Positions 1-8,539 of a DNA stretch of 23,593 nt are shown here, piece after piece. Source of the DNA: JBCBUE01 sp039818285. GTDB lineage: Bacteria > Planctomycetota > Phycisphaerae > Phycisphaerales > Phycisphaeraceae. Below the pieces are notes generated by a model. It had not been told where the DNA came from. It saw nothing but the letters and a program-made list of their open reading frames with translations, and searched no databases. The translations under genes and the position numbers were made by a program. Every line of letters starts with the position of its first letter. Within the stretch, counting starts at the first letter, position 1. The stretch is taken from contig JBCBUE010000049.1 in NCBI GenBank assembly GCA_039818285.1, forward strand, positions 1 to 23,593, written 5' to 3'.

Positions 1-894
1 GAGCCGCAACGCGACGCCAACGGCCAGCTCCCACGCGACGCCGCCGGCGAGCTCGTCAACTCCGGCTGGCTCTACCAGCAGCCCGGCCTGTACCCCCGCT
101 TCCCCTGGCCGATCAACAACGTCTACAAGTACTCCAAGCAGCTGCAGACCCTCGAGCACGACCTCAGCCAGGTCCAGCTCTCCGACGGCCAGCAGGTCGT
201 CGTGCAGCTCTTCACCGTCTGGCGGATCGACGACCCCTACGCCTTCTTCCGCACCCTGCGGACCAACGAGCAGGCCGTCGAACGCCTCCGCGCCATCGTG
301 CAGGGCCAGGCCATCCGCAGCGTGATCAGCCGGTTCGCCTTCAGCGACTTCGTCAACGCCGACGAGGAAGCACTCCATCTGCAGGACATCGAGCAAGCCA
401 TGGCCATCGGCGTCCGCGCCGAGCTGGAGAACGTCCCCTCCAGCTACGGCATCGCCATCGACTCGGTCGGCATCCGCCAGCTCGTGCTGCCCGAACAAAC
501 CACGACGACCGTATTCGAGCGGATGCGCTCCACGCAGGAGAAGCTCGCCGAGGCCGCCCGCGCCGAGGGCGAGGCCCGCGCCGCCACCATCCGATCCGAG
601 GCCGAGACCGACCGCCAGCGCATCCTCGCCTTCGCCAACCGACGCGCCCAGGCCATCCGCACCGAGGGCGACCTCGAGGCCGCCAGCTTCGCCAACGTCT
701 TCGCCGAGAACGAAGAGCTCGCCGTCTTCCTCCGCCGCGTCGACGCCCTCCGCGAGATGCTCCCCAACAACACCACCTTCATCCTCTCGGCCGAGGACAT
801 CGGCCTCAAGGACGTCCTCTCCCCCATCGCCCAGGAGCCGCCCACCGCCGTCGCCGGCCCGGTCGGCCCCAACGACACCTCCTCCGACGACTAA
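1..894 (+). CDS. hflC: HflC-like SPFH/band 7 membrane protein (5' end outside window)
   Basis: The reading frame is open from base 1, so the gene begins upstream; 297 codons are visible and the stop is TAA at 892-894. The visible part is the SPFH (band 7) domain followed by a charged Ala/Glu/Arg-rich coiled coil, roughly window residues 175-250. Its order of motifs matches HflC: the SPFH core, the stretch 'IDSVGIRQLVLPE', an 'ERMRSTQEKLAEAARAEG' helix, a 'GDLEAA' turn, then 'LRRVDALREML' and an 'ILSAEDI' strand. In other bacteria HflC pairs with HflK in a large membrane-anchored periplasmic cage around the FtsH protease. The HflK-like partner starts 13 bases downstream, which supports the pairing. 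The N-terminal membrane anchor must lie upstream of base 1. The end is a short Pro/Asp-rich tail. An internal GTG at 202 is only a valine codon, not a start. The family call is sure; the HflC subtype is likely. Confidence 0.9.
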   Translation, partial: EPQRDANGQLPRDAAGELVNSGWLYQQPGLYPRFPWPINNVYKYSKQLQTLEHDLSQVQLSDGQQVVVQLFTVWRIDDPYAFFRTLRTNEQAVERLRAIVQGQAIRSVISRFAFSDFVNADEEALHLQDIEQAMAIGVRAELENVPSSYGIAIDSVGIRQLVLPEQTTTTVFERMRSTQEKLAEAARAEGEARAATIRSEAETDRQRILAFANRRAQAIRTEGDLEAASFANVFAENEELAVFLRRVDALREMLPNNTTFILSAEDIGLKDVLSPIAQEPPTAVAGPVGPNDTSSDD

Positions 895-907
895 CCGCGC
901 CCGACGC

Positions 908-2341
908 ATGACCGACCCGACGCAACACCCCGCCGCCGGCAACGGCGACCCCGCCGCCCCGGCCGACCCCGCCGCGACTCGGCTCGACTTCGACGCGCCC
1001 GCCCCCGACGCGGCGGCCCAGCCCGTCGGCCCGATCGAGTCCGAGACCGACGCCGCCGCCGGCCGCGCCCTCGCCGACGCGATGCGCGTCTCGTTCCGCA
1101 TCCTCCAGGCGGCCATGGTCCTCGTCGTCGTCCTGTACCTCGCCTCCGGCTACTACACCGTCGGCAACAACGAGGCCGTCGTCGTCCTGCGATTCGGCAA
1201 GATCGTGCACGACGAGACGACGCCCGACGGCAGCGGCGCCCTGCCCAACCTCACCTGGCCGTTCCCCATCGGCCAGACCATCACCGTCCCCATCAACGAC
1301 CGCGACGTCACCCTCGCCCGCGACTTCTGGTATCAGGTCGACGAGGCCTCCGGCCAAGGTCGCGCCCAGGCGCTCAACCCCCTCAACGACGGCTCCCTGC
1401 TCACCGGCGACGCCAACGTCGTGCACGGCCGGTTCACCGTCACCTATCGCGTCAGCGATCCCCCCGCCTTCGTCCGCGCCGTCGGCCTGCTCAACGAAGG
1501 CGACCGACTCCCCGGCGACAACCCCGACAACCGCGTCGTCACCCTGCCCACGCAACGCATGGCCAAGGCCGACGAACTCGTCCGCAACATCGCCCGGCAG
1601 GCCATCATCAAGGCCGTCGCCTCGACGGAAGCCACGCCCTTTACCCGCGGCCAGCTGCCCAGCGACACGCTCGCCGCCGACATCGACCTGCGCCTCGCCG
1701 AGCTGGGGTGCGGCCTGTCGGTCAGCAAGGTCAGCCTCACCCAGCCGACCGTCCCGCTCTCAGTCGAGGACGCCTACAGCGCCGTCAACCAGGCCGAGGC
1801 CCGCCGCGCTACCGCCATCAACGCCGCCCAGCAGGAACGCTCCCGCGTCCTCGCCGAGGCCGCCGGCGCCGCGGCCGAGGGCCTGCGTCGCCTGCTCAAC
1901 GACTACGACCTCGCCCGCACCGCTCAGGACACCGCCCGCATCGACGAGCTCGAGAGCCTCATCCAGCAGACCTTCGACACCCTCACCCTGCCCGAGGCCT
2001 ACGGCGGCACCGCCATCGGTGGCGAGGCCTCCACCGTCGTCAATCAGGCCATCAGCTACCGCACCCAGGTCGCCGAGCAGGTCAAGGCCGAGGCCCAGAC
2101 CTTCCGCACCCTGCTCGCCCAGTACGAGGCCAACCCCGAACTCTTCCGCGCCCGCCTCGGCTGGCAAGCCGCCCAGGAGATCCTCTCGTCCGAGACCGTG
2201 CAAACCTTCTGGACCCGCGGCGACGCCCCGCTCTACATCGAGACCAACCGCGACCCGCAGGTCGTCCGCCGCCTCGAGGAACGCCGCCTGCGCGAGTCCG
2301 AAGCCCAGGCCGAGGCCGACGCTCAGAACGCCAACCGCTGA
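908..2341 (+). CDS. hflK: HflK-like SPFH/band 7 membrane protein
   Basis: 477 residues. A Pro/Ala/Asp-rich cytoplasmic N-terminus (about 1-58) precedes one membrane helix (about 63-82) and then the typical band 7 entry 'GNNEAVVVLRFGKIV' (86-100). An SPFH core follows ('GDANVVHGRFTVTYRVSDP', then 'QAIIKAVAST') and a long coiled coil. This topology and motif order fit HflK, the partner of HflC in the FtsH-associated complex. It is longer than E. coli HflK (about 420 residues), mostly because of about 55 extra residues inside the coiled coil (about 324-380). The gene starts 13 bases after the HflC-like gene and ends 20 bases before the ABC ATPase, so all are probably one transcript. No clear Shine-Dalgarno sequence precedes the ATG. 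The order HflC then HflK is opposite to the usual proteobacterial hflK-hflC. Family sure, subtype likely. Confidence 0.88.
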   Translation: MTDPTQHPAAGNGDPAAPADPAATRLDFDAPAPDAAAQPVGPIESETDAAAGRALADAMRVSFRILQAAMVLVVVLYLASGYYTVGNNEAVVVLRFGKIVHDETTPDGSGALPNLTWPFPIGQTITVPINDRDVTLARDFWYQVDEASGQGRAQALNPLNDGSLLTGDANVVHGRFTVTYRVSDPPAFVRAVGLLNEGDRLPGDNPDNRVVTLPTQRMAKADELVRNIARQAIIKAVASTEATPFTRGQLPSDTLAADIDLRLAELGCGLSVSKVSLTQPTVPLSVEDAYSAVNQAEARRATAINAAQQERSRVLAEAAGAAAEGLRRLLNDYDLARTAQDTARIDELESLIQQTFDTLTLPEAYGGTAIGGEASTVVNQAISYRTQVAEQVKAEAQTFRTLLAQYEANPELFRARLGWQAAQEILSSETVQTFWTRGDAPLYIETNRDPQVVRRLEERRLRESEAQAEADAQNANR

Positions 2342-2361
2342 CGGCCCATCGCTCACCCGCC

Positions 2362-3657
2362 ATGACCACCGCCCCCGCCCCGTCCTCCGCTGCCGCCCCC
2401 GCCGCTCCGCCCCGCGCGGTCGTGCAGTGCCTCAAGCTCGTCAAGGTCTTCAAGGACTTCTGGCTGCGCAACCGCGTCGTCGCCGTTGGCTCCACCGACC
2501 CCGCTACCGGTCAGGTCGCCGGCATCGACCTCGACATCCACGAGGGCGAGGTCTTCGGCCTGCTCGGCCCCAACGGCTCAGGCAAGTCCACCACCATCAA
2601 GCTCATCCTCGGCCTGCTCCACCCCACCTCCGGCCACATCGCCGTCTACGGACAGCCCCCCCGCGAAGTCGAGATCAAGCGCCAGATCGGCTACCTCCCC
2701 GAAGAGTCCTACCTCTACAAGTTCCTCACCGCCCGCGAGACGCTCGACTACTACGGCCGCCTCTTCTATCAGAAGGCCGCCGTCCGCAAAGAACGCATCG
2801 ACCAGCTCCTCAACTACGTCGGCCTCGAACGGGCCGCCGACCGACCCGTCGGCGAGTTCTCCAAGGGCATGCAGCGCCGCATCGGGCTCGCCCAGGCCCT
2901 CATCAACGACCCCAAGCTGCTCATCCTCGACGAGCCGACCACGGGCATGGACCCGATCGGCACCAAGCAGATCAAGGACCTCATCCTCGACCTCAAGCAA
3001 CGCGGCAAGACCATCCTGCTCTGCTCGCACCTGCTCGCCGACGTCGAGGACGTCACCGACCGCGTCGCCGTCATGTACGGCGGGCAGGTCCGCCGCGCCG
3101 GCGAGGTCCGCGACCTGCTCACCAACCAGCACCTCACCACCCTCTACGCCGACGAGCTCGACGACGACACCGTCAACGCCATCGACGAGTTGCTCCGCTC
3201 GCGCGGCAAGCACCTCGACCGCGTCGAGCACCCCCGCCAAAAACTCGAGGACTTCTTCCTCGACATCGTCCACGAGGCCCAGCAGCAGGGCGCGGCCTTC
3301 AGCGGCGCCAGCGCCGGCGGCCAGCTCGCCGGCTTCCTCGACCACGACGAGCCCAAGGGCGACGCCCTGATCGACTCGCTCACCCAAGCCGAGCCGCTCG
3401 AACAGGTCGCGCCCCCCGCGACCGAGCCGGTCACCCCCGCCGAGCCCGAGCCCGAACCGACTCCGCCCGACCACGACACCGGCGTGCTCGGCGACCTCCT
3501 CGGCGACCAGCGACCCGAACCCGCCGCCTCCCCGGCGCCCGCCGACACCGAGCCCGCCGCTTCGAAGCCCACGCCCAACGAACAGGCCGACCAGTCGGTC
3601 CTCGACGGCCTGCTCGGCGGCCCGCCCGAAGACCACGACCGCAAGCCGGGGAACTGA
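2362..3657 (+). CDS. ABC transporter ATP-binding protein with long disordered C-terminal tail
   Basis: 431 residues from the ATG at 2362; the frame is open further upstream, but there it overlaps hflK and is not protein-like. ABC ATPase motifs are all present: Walker A GPNGSGKST (69-77), a Q-loop region reading 'GYLPEE' (110-115, without the usual Gln), signature 'EFSKGMQRR' (165-173), Walker B 'LLILDEP' (186-192) and the H-loop His at 223. The best family match is the ABC-2/multidrug-export ATPase group, which normally ends near 'LEDFFLDIV' (295-303). Here about 125 more residues follow. They are rich in Pro, Glu, Ala and Asp, look disordered, and contain the related short segments 'TGVLGDLLGD' (373-382) and 'SVLDGLLGG' (412-420). 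The permease starts three bases after the stop, so the two form one exporter. Substrate unknown. Confidence 0.93.
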   Translation: MTTAPAPSSAAAPAAPPRAVVQCLKLVKVFKDFWLRNRVVAVGSTDPATGQVAGIDLDIHEGEVFGLLGPNGSGKSTTIKLILGLLHPTSGHIAVYGQPPREVEIKRQIGYLPEESYLYKFLTARETLDYYGRLFYQKAAVRKERIDQLLNYVGLERAADRPVGEFSKGMQRRIGLAQALINDPKLLILDEPTTGMDPIGTKQIKDLILDLKQRGKTILLCSHLLADVEDVTDRVAVMYGGQVRRAGEVRDLLTNQHLTTLYADELDDDTVNAIDELLRSRGKHLDRVEHPRQKLEDFFLDIVHEAQQQGAAFSGASAGGQLAGFLDHDEPKGDALIDSLTQAEPLEQVAPPATEPVTPAEPEPEPTPPDHDTGVLGDLLGDQRPEPAASPAPADTEPAASKPTPNEQADQSVLDGLLGGPPEDHDRKPGN

Positions 3658-3660
3658 CCG

Positions 3661-5487
3661 ATGCCCACGAAGCGCGGCACGGCCTGGAAGATCGGCGGGT
3701 GGTGGGCGGTCCTCATCCTCATGCTCGCCGCCGGCGAGCTCCTGCACTGGTACCTCCACGAGACCGGCCTCTACCAAACGGCCGAGTTCCTGCCCTGGCC
3801 GTTCCGCGTCGTCGGCGTCGCCTGGCTGGTCTATGGGGCCGTCCTCTGGCGCGAGAACCAATGGGTCCGACGCCTCAGCGGGCTCGCGACTGCGATCATC
3901 GTCACCTACCTGCTGGCCAACTTCTTCCACTCGCTGGGCTGGAACGGCGGCGCCTACGGCGTCATGTCCGCGCTGGGCATGGGCCTGACCTTCATCGGCG
4001 GCATGGCGCTCGTCCGCCTGCTGCTCCGCGGCGGGCACCCCATTTTCGGCGTCGCCTCGACCGTCGTCGCCGAGGCGATGCGCATGCGTGTCCCCCTCGT
4101 CTTCCTGGTCCTGCTCACGCTGATCATCCCGTTCCTGCCCTTCATCCTCGCCGAGGACCAGCTGCGGTACCAGATCCAGTCGTTCCTCTCCTACTCGCTC
4201 ACCGCCTCGTCGATCCTGCTGGCCCTGATGACGCTGTTCCTCTCGGTCGGCTCGGTCGCCAACGAGCTCAAAAACCGCCAGGCTCATCTCACCCTCACCA
4301 AGCCCGTCAGCCGGCTGCACTACCTCGTCGGCAAGTGGCTGGGCATCAGCCTGCTCAACGTCGTGCTCGTGGTGATCACCGGCATCGCGATCTTCTCCTT
4401 CGCCCAGCTCATCGCGATGCGCGACGCCGCGTCGCTGGAAGACCGCGCGGCCGTCGACGAACAGGTCCTCGTCGCCCGCGCCGCGGCCCGGCCTCAGCCG
4501 CCGCCGGACATGAACCTCCGCGAGCAGGCCGAGCGACGACTCATCGCCTTGCAGCAAGAGCGCCCCGAGACCTACGGTCAGCCGGGCACGCCCATGTCGG
4601 CGCTCGATCAGGACACCCGCGACACCTTGATCGCCCAGGCGCTGTCGGATTGGACCGGCATCGGCCCCCGCCAGTCCACGGCGTTCCTGTTCAGCGGCCT
4701 CGAACCGGCCAAACGGGTCTCCGATGAAATCCAGCTTCGCATCGAGCCCAAGACCGGCGGGCAGGCCGAGGGCAACCTCATCCTGCTCACCATGCGCGTG
4801 AATGGCCAGCCCTGGTTCGTGCCCCGCATCTCCGTCGACAGCCCGCACGTCATCCGCCTGCCCACCGCCCTGATCGACGACAACGGCCAACTGCTCGTCC
4901 AACTCGCCAACCCCGTGGTCGGCGATGTCGAGCAGCCCTCGATCCGTTTCGATCGCAGCGACGGCATCGAGGTCCTCTACCGCGTCGGCGACTTCCGCAT
5001 GAACCTGGCGCGAGCCCTCACCATCATGTGGCTGCGGCTGGCGTTCATCGCCATGCTCGGCCTGACGCTCGGCTCGCTCATGTCCTTCCCCATCGCCGCC
5101 CTCATCGGCCTGACCATCGCGATCACGTCCATCGGCTCGGAGTTCGTCTCCCAGGCGCTCAGCGAGTACTCACGCTTCCCGTCCGACGAGCTGCCCGCCT
5201 TCCAGCGGCTCATCGGCGTCCCCGCCGTGATCCTCGAGGAGTTCGCCAAGGGCGAGTGGTGGGACGCGCTCAAGATCGTCATCCGCGTCATCGGCTCGGG
5301 CTTCCTCGCCCTGATCCCGGCGCTGGGGCAGTACGACCCCCAGCCGAACCTGATCGAGGGCCGGCTCGTATCGTGGGGGTGGGTGGGTCGCGCAGCGTTC
5401 TGGATCGGCCTCTGCTGGACCGGCGGCGTGTGCCTCGCCGGCTACCTGATGTTCCGTCACAAGGAACTCGCCAAGGTGCAGGTGTGA
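3661..5487 (+). CDS. ABC-2-type transporter permease
   Basis: 608 residues, beginning three bases after the ATPase gene. There are four hydrophobic segments in the first 122 residues, then an amphipathic helix and further membrane helices near 145-163, 180-200 and 225-250. Residues 213-228 ('TKPVSRLHYLVGKWLG') resemble the cytoplasmic turn of ABC-2 permeases, where the ATPase docks. About 200 hydrophilic residues (about 253-450) follow; their later part looks beta-rich and is probably a domain outside the membrane. The protein ends with more helices (about 450-495, 540-560 and 575-600). This is the membrane half of the exporter whose ATPase lies immediately upstream. The four extra N-terminal helices and the large inserted domain make it longer than a simple six-helix ABC-2 permease. 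What it transports cannot be told from sequence. Confidence 0.88.
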   Translation: MPTKRGTAWKIGGWWAVLILMLAAGELLHWYLHETGLYQTAEFLPWPFRVVGVAWLVYGAVLWRENQWVRRLSGLATAIIVTYLLANFFHSLGWNGGAYGVMSALGMGLTFIGGMALVRLLLRGGHPIFGVASTVVAEAMRMRVPLVFLVLLTLIIPFLPFILAEDQLRYQIQSFLSYSLTASSILLALMTLFLSVGSVANELKNRQAHLTLTKPVSRLHYLVGKWLGISLLNVVLVVITGIAIFSFAQLIAMRDAASLEDRAAVDEQVLVARAAARPQPPPDMNLREQAERRLIALQQERPETYGQPGTPMSALDQDTRDTLIAQALSDWTGIGPRQSTAFLFSGLEPAKRVSDEIQLRIEPKTGGQAEGNLILLTMRVNGQPWFVPRISVDSPHVIRLPTALIDDNGQLLVQLANPVVGDVEQPSIRFDRSDGIEVLYRVGDFRMNLARALTIMWLRLAFIAMLGLTLGSLMSFPIAALIGLTIAITSIGSEFVSQALSEYSRFPSDELPAFQRLIGVPAVILEEFAKGEWWDALKIVIRVIGSGFLALIPALGQYDPQPNLIEGRLVSWGWVGRAAFWIGLCWTGGVCLAGYLMFRHKELAKVQV

Positions 5488-5511
5488 GCGAGGGGAAGGC
5501 CTGACACACCC

Positions 5512-7956
5512 ATGAAGGATCGTTTCACCATCCTGGTCTGCCTGGTCGTGGCGCTGATCGGCGTCGCCGGCTCGGCGGCCATGTTCCCCGCCATCAACCA
5601 GCAACGCCGAGAGCTGCAGCTCTCGGCCGACCTCGAACGCGGCGACAACGTCCCCCCCGATGTCGCCCTGACTGCCGCCGCCCTCGGCTCGTTCAAGGGC
5701 ATGGCCGTCAACTACATGTGGTACCGCATCGAGATGCTCAAGCGCGAGGGCAAGTTCTTCGAGGCCAACTCGCTGGCCAACTGGATCACCACCCTCCAGC
5801 CACGCTTCCCCCAGGTCTGGTCCTTCCACGCATGGAACATGGCCTACAACATCTCCGTCGAGACGCACACCCCCGAGGAACGCTACGCCTGGGTGATGAA
5901 GGGCGTCGACCTGCTCCGGCAGAAGGGCATCCCCCTCAACCCCAACGCCGTCCGCCTCTACCGCGAGCTCGGCTGGATTTATTTCCACAAGCTCGGCCAG
6001 TACGCCGACGACATGCACTGGTACTACAAGCGTCGCGAGGCACGCCACTGGCAGGAGCTGCTGGGCACGCCCTCCGAGGGAATGACCGCCGTCCAGGCGG
6101 CCGACCGGTTCGCGCCCATCGCCGAGGCCAGCGAGCGGTACTTCCAGTTCCGCCGCATGCCCGCCGAGGCGCGGCGTCGCCTGATCGACATCGCGATCGC
6201 CCTCGAAGCCGAGGGGCGGCGCGACCAGGCCCAGCGGCTGCGCGACATCTCGATCCTGCCCCTCTCACGCTCCGCCGAGGCTTTGCGCAGCTACCTGAAC
6301 GAGCTGGAGGCCCGCGACCCCCAGCTCGCCGATCGCGTCGCTACGCTGCCGGACACGGGAGCCCTGTTTCGCGCCCTCGCCGCCGAGCTCGCCTCCGAAG
6401 ACCGCCCCGACGCCGCCGCCGCGATCCGCGAGATCGCCGGCGAGCTGCCCGAGACCCAGGCCGAGCAGATGTTCTTTGCCCTGCGAGGGATGGCCGGCCG
6501 CGACCTGCTGAGCGGAGACAACGACGACCTCGAGTGGCGCATCCGCCGTCTCTTCGGCTCCGGCCCCTTCTCGATGCCGCCCCTCGAGCGCACCGAACTG
6601 CAGATCGACCGCCAGCTCGCCGACGCCCTGTCGATGCTTTACGCCGACGCGCCCGAGGCCCGCCCCGTCGTCGAACGCTTGCGCGAGCTCGGCTTCGGGC
6701 TCGACGAAGAGACCCTCGCGACCATCGGCAAGCTGGTCATGCTCTACCAGTACCGCCCCGTCCCCACCGTCCTGCAGTTCGTCGAGCAGACCGAGGACCA
6801 GGCCACCCTCGAGGTCGCTCGCATGCTCACGACCTCCGAGTACTTCAACGGCTTCGCCGCCGTCATGGCCTTCCTGCGGGCCAAGGTCCTCCTGGAGAAC
6901 TACTACATGGACCCGGCGGTCATGCACGACCTCATGACCGGCCAGGCCCTCCGCGGCCCCGACAACCCCGACACGATCACCGACGAATCCGTCCCCACCC
7001 CCATGCCCCTGGACTGGCGACACCCCGCCACCCACGCCCTCTACTGGTCCCACATGGGCGTCGTCAAGGCCGGCGAACTCAACAACGACGGCCGCATCGA
7101 CTACATCAACACCTACCGCCAGATCATCCACGGCATCCAGTCCCTCTCCCGCTTCGGCCGCGTCAGCTACGACCCCATTACCGAGCGTGTCGACCTCCTG
7201 CCCGACCCCCGCTTCTTCGACGCCTACGAGAAGGCCGCGCTCAACGCCAAGTTCTTCACCGAGCAGGCCGAGATCGATCACACCCAGGGCACCATCGACT
7301 CCTACGAGTCCGGCCACGAGAACCTGCTCGCCAAGGCCGTCGTCGTCACGTATCTCTACGGCAACCGCGACAACGCCCAGGACTTCTACGACCGCGTCCG
7401 CGTGCTCTACGGCGACAAGCCGCACAACTTCCGCACCGGCCGCTACACCTTCCCGCTCGACGACTTTGTCCAGTTCGAGCTGATGGCCGACGGCGGGATG
7501 CAGGCCGTCTCCCGCGCCTACATCGATGGCATGATCACCCAGGCCATCATGCAGGGGCTGCGCCTCGGCCGCCCCGACGTGTTCGCAAACTTCATCCGCG
7601 TCGCCCAGCGGGCCCACGAACAATTCCAGGCCGCCCGTAACAAGCGCGACGACCCCAACGCCGTCCAGGACCGCATGCGCTTCCTGGAGTTCCCCGAGAT
7701 GTTCCGCGAGGGCTACGCCGGGATCATGCGCAACCCCAACATCGCCGTGCTCGAACGCCAACGCATCTACGCCAACACGCCCATGCCGATCCGCGAGGAG
7801 GTCTACCCGCGCTTCCATCGCACGATCAGCGACGAGGGCGCCGAGCAAGGCTTCAACGCCGCGGCGATGTTCCCGCCCCCCCCGAACTTCGACGAGACCC
7901 AGATCGAGCTGACGCCCGAAGAGTCCGAGGCCGGCGACACCCTCCAACGCAACTAG
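5512..7956 (+). CDS. Large membrane-anchored protein with TPR-like helices, function unknown
   Basis: 814 residues. A hydrophobic N-terminal segment (about 6-25, after MKDR) looks like an uncleaved membrane anchor or signal sequence, so most of the protein is probably periplasmic. Residues 50-170 are helical and aromatic-rich, with TPR-like spacing ('KFFEANSLANWITTLQPRFP', 'YRELGWIYFHKLGQYADDMH'). The rest is largely helical with many Arg, Glu and Tyr residues and no enzyme motif that I recognise. The gene starts 24 bases after the permease, with a purine-rich AGGGGAAGG at 5491-5499 that may be its ribosome-binding site. Position and orientation suggest that it works with the ABC exporter, for example as a periplasmic partner. 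That role is inferred only from context. It is followed by a convergent gene after 22 bases. Confidence 0.88.
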   Translation: MKDRFTILVCLVVALIGVAGSAAMFPAINQQRRELQLSADLERGDNVPPDVALTAAALGSFKGMAVNYMWYRIEMLKREGKFFEANSLANWITTLQPRFPQVWSFHAWNMAYNISVETHTPEERYAWVMKGVDLLRQKGIPLNPNAVRLYRELGWIYFHKLGQYADDMHWYYKRREARHWQELLGTPSEGMTAVQAADRFAPIAEASERYFQFRRMPAEARRRLIDIAIALEAEGRRDQAQRLRDISILPLSRSAEALRSYLNELEARDPQLADRVATLPDTGALFRALAAELASEDRPDAAAAIREIAGELPETQAEQMFFALRGMAGRDLLSGDNDDLEWRIRRLFGSGPFSMPPLERTELQIDRQLADALSMLYADAPEARPVVERLRELGFGLDEETLATIGKLVMLYQYRPVPTVLQFVEQTEDQATLEVARMLTTSEYFNGFAAVMAFLRAKVLLENYYMDPAVMHDLMTGQALRGPDNPDTITDESVPTPMPLDWRHPATHALYWSHMGVVKAGELNNDGRIDYINTYRQIIHGIQSLSRFGRVSYDPITERVDLLPDPRFFDAYEKAALNAKFFTEQAEIDHTQGTIDSYESGHENLLAKAVVVTYLYGNRDNAQDFYDRVRVLYGDKPHNFRTGRYTFPLDDFVQFELMADGGMQAVSRAYIDGMITQAIMQGLRLGRPDVFANFIRVAQRAHEQFQAARNKRDDPNAVQDRMRFLEFPEMFREGYAGIMRNPNIAVLERQRIYANTPMPIREEVYPRFHRTISDEGAEQGFNAAAMFPPPPNFDETQIELTPEESEAGDTLQRN

Positions 7957-7978
7957 CCCCCTCGGCCCAGCCCCCGAG

Positions 7979-8434
7979 CTAGCCGCCGGCCGCCAGCTCC
8001 CCAATCAGCCTCCGCACTCGTCGATCGACCTCGGCCATCGGGTCGTAGTCCGCGGACGGGGGCACGTCACGGATGTCCCAGTAACCCGTCGTGTCGGCCG
8101 CGTCGCCGAACGACGCTCGGATCATCGGCTCGTGCTCCTCCCGCAGCACCGCCACCACCCGGTCGGCCGAGGCCAGGTCCTCCGCGGTCACCGGCCGCGG
8201 CAGGCGCAGGTGCGACTCGGGGTCGATCGACCGCCGGTGCAGGGCCGCGATCGCGTTTCGCGACATCGGCCCGACGTTGTGCCGCTGCTCGGCGTCGATC
8301 CTCAGCCCCGCCGAATCCGCCCGCCACCCCAGCCCCGACGCCCCGGCCAGGTGATTGAACCAGACCTCCGCGAAGCGGCTGCGGTAGAAATTCCCCGTAC
8401 ACAGGAACAGCACAAGACCTCGGGATTCACGCAT
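7979..8434 (-). CDS. Low-molecular-weight protein tyrosine phosphatase family protein
   Basis: 151 residues, close to the usual 150-160 for this family. The phosphate-binding loop CX5R(S/T) is near the N-terminus: C12-T-G-N-F-Y-R18-S19, after a hydrophobic strand 'LVLFL'. The usual pattern is closer to CxGNxCRSP, so the second Cys is Tyr here and the Pro is Arg. A candidate catalytic acid lies in 'WDIRDVPP' (D120 or D123), where typical enzymes have DPxG/DPY. Members remove phosphate from tyrosine residues, often on capsule or exopolysaccharide kinases, or act as arsenate reductases; which applies here is not clear. GAGGAAAG just upstream of the ATG (on the minus strand) can serve as a ribosome-binding site. 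The gene stands alone, convergent with the upstream cluster and divergent from the secretin. Confidence 0.85.
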   Translation of the reverse strand: MRESRGLVLFLCTGNFYRSRFAEVWFNHLAGASGLGWRADSAGLRIDAEQRHNVGPMSRNAIAALHRRSIDPESHLRLPRPVTAEDLASADRVVAVLREEHEPMIRASFGDAADTTGYWDIRDVPPSADYDPMAEVDRRVRRLIGELAAGG

Positions 8435-8539
8435 CGATCCGCTTTCCTCAAGCTCCGGCCCACGACCGGCCGACCTCCCTCAGCATAAGCGCCGCCACCC
8501 GACGCCCCCACCGACGCTTACCCCGGTCCCACCGGCGAC

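Noticed and set aside
1708..2361. Extending the ABC ATPase upstream to 1708
   Set aside because: The added residues are Arg/Pro-rich out-of-frame hflK sequence; ATG 2362 leads quickly into a normal ATPase start.
2019..4902. Very long overlapping frames on both strands (2019-4727 plus and 2578-4902 minus)
   Set aside because: They lie across the ABC genes and read as Arg/Pro- or Gly/Val/Glu-rich low-complexity protein, the usual shadow of GC-rich codons.
7961..7978. Hairpin CTCGG...CCGAG between the convergent 814-residue gene and the phosphatase gene
   Set aside because: The stem is only five base pairs and no T run follows on either strand, so it is not a supported terminator.
5718..8004. 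Long frames 5718-7640 plus and 6265-8004 minus across the 814-residue gene
   Set aside because: They show the same GC-shadow composition and no domain, while the 5512-7956 frame has an anchor and structured sequence.
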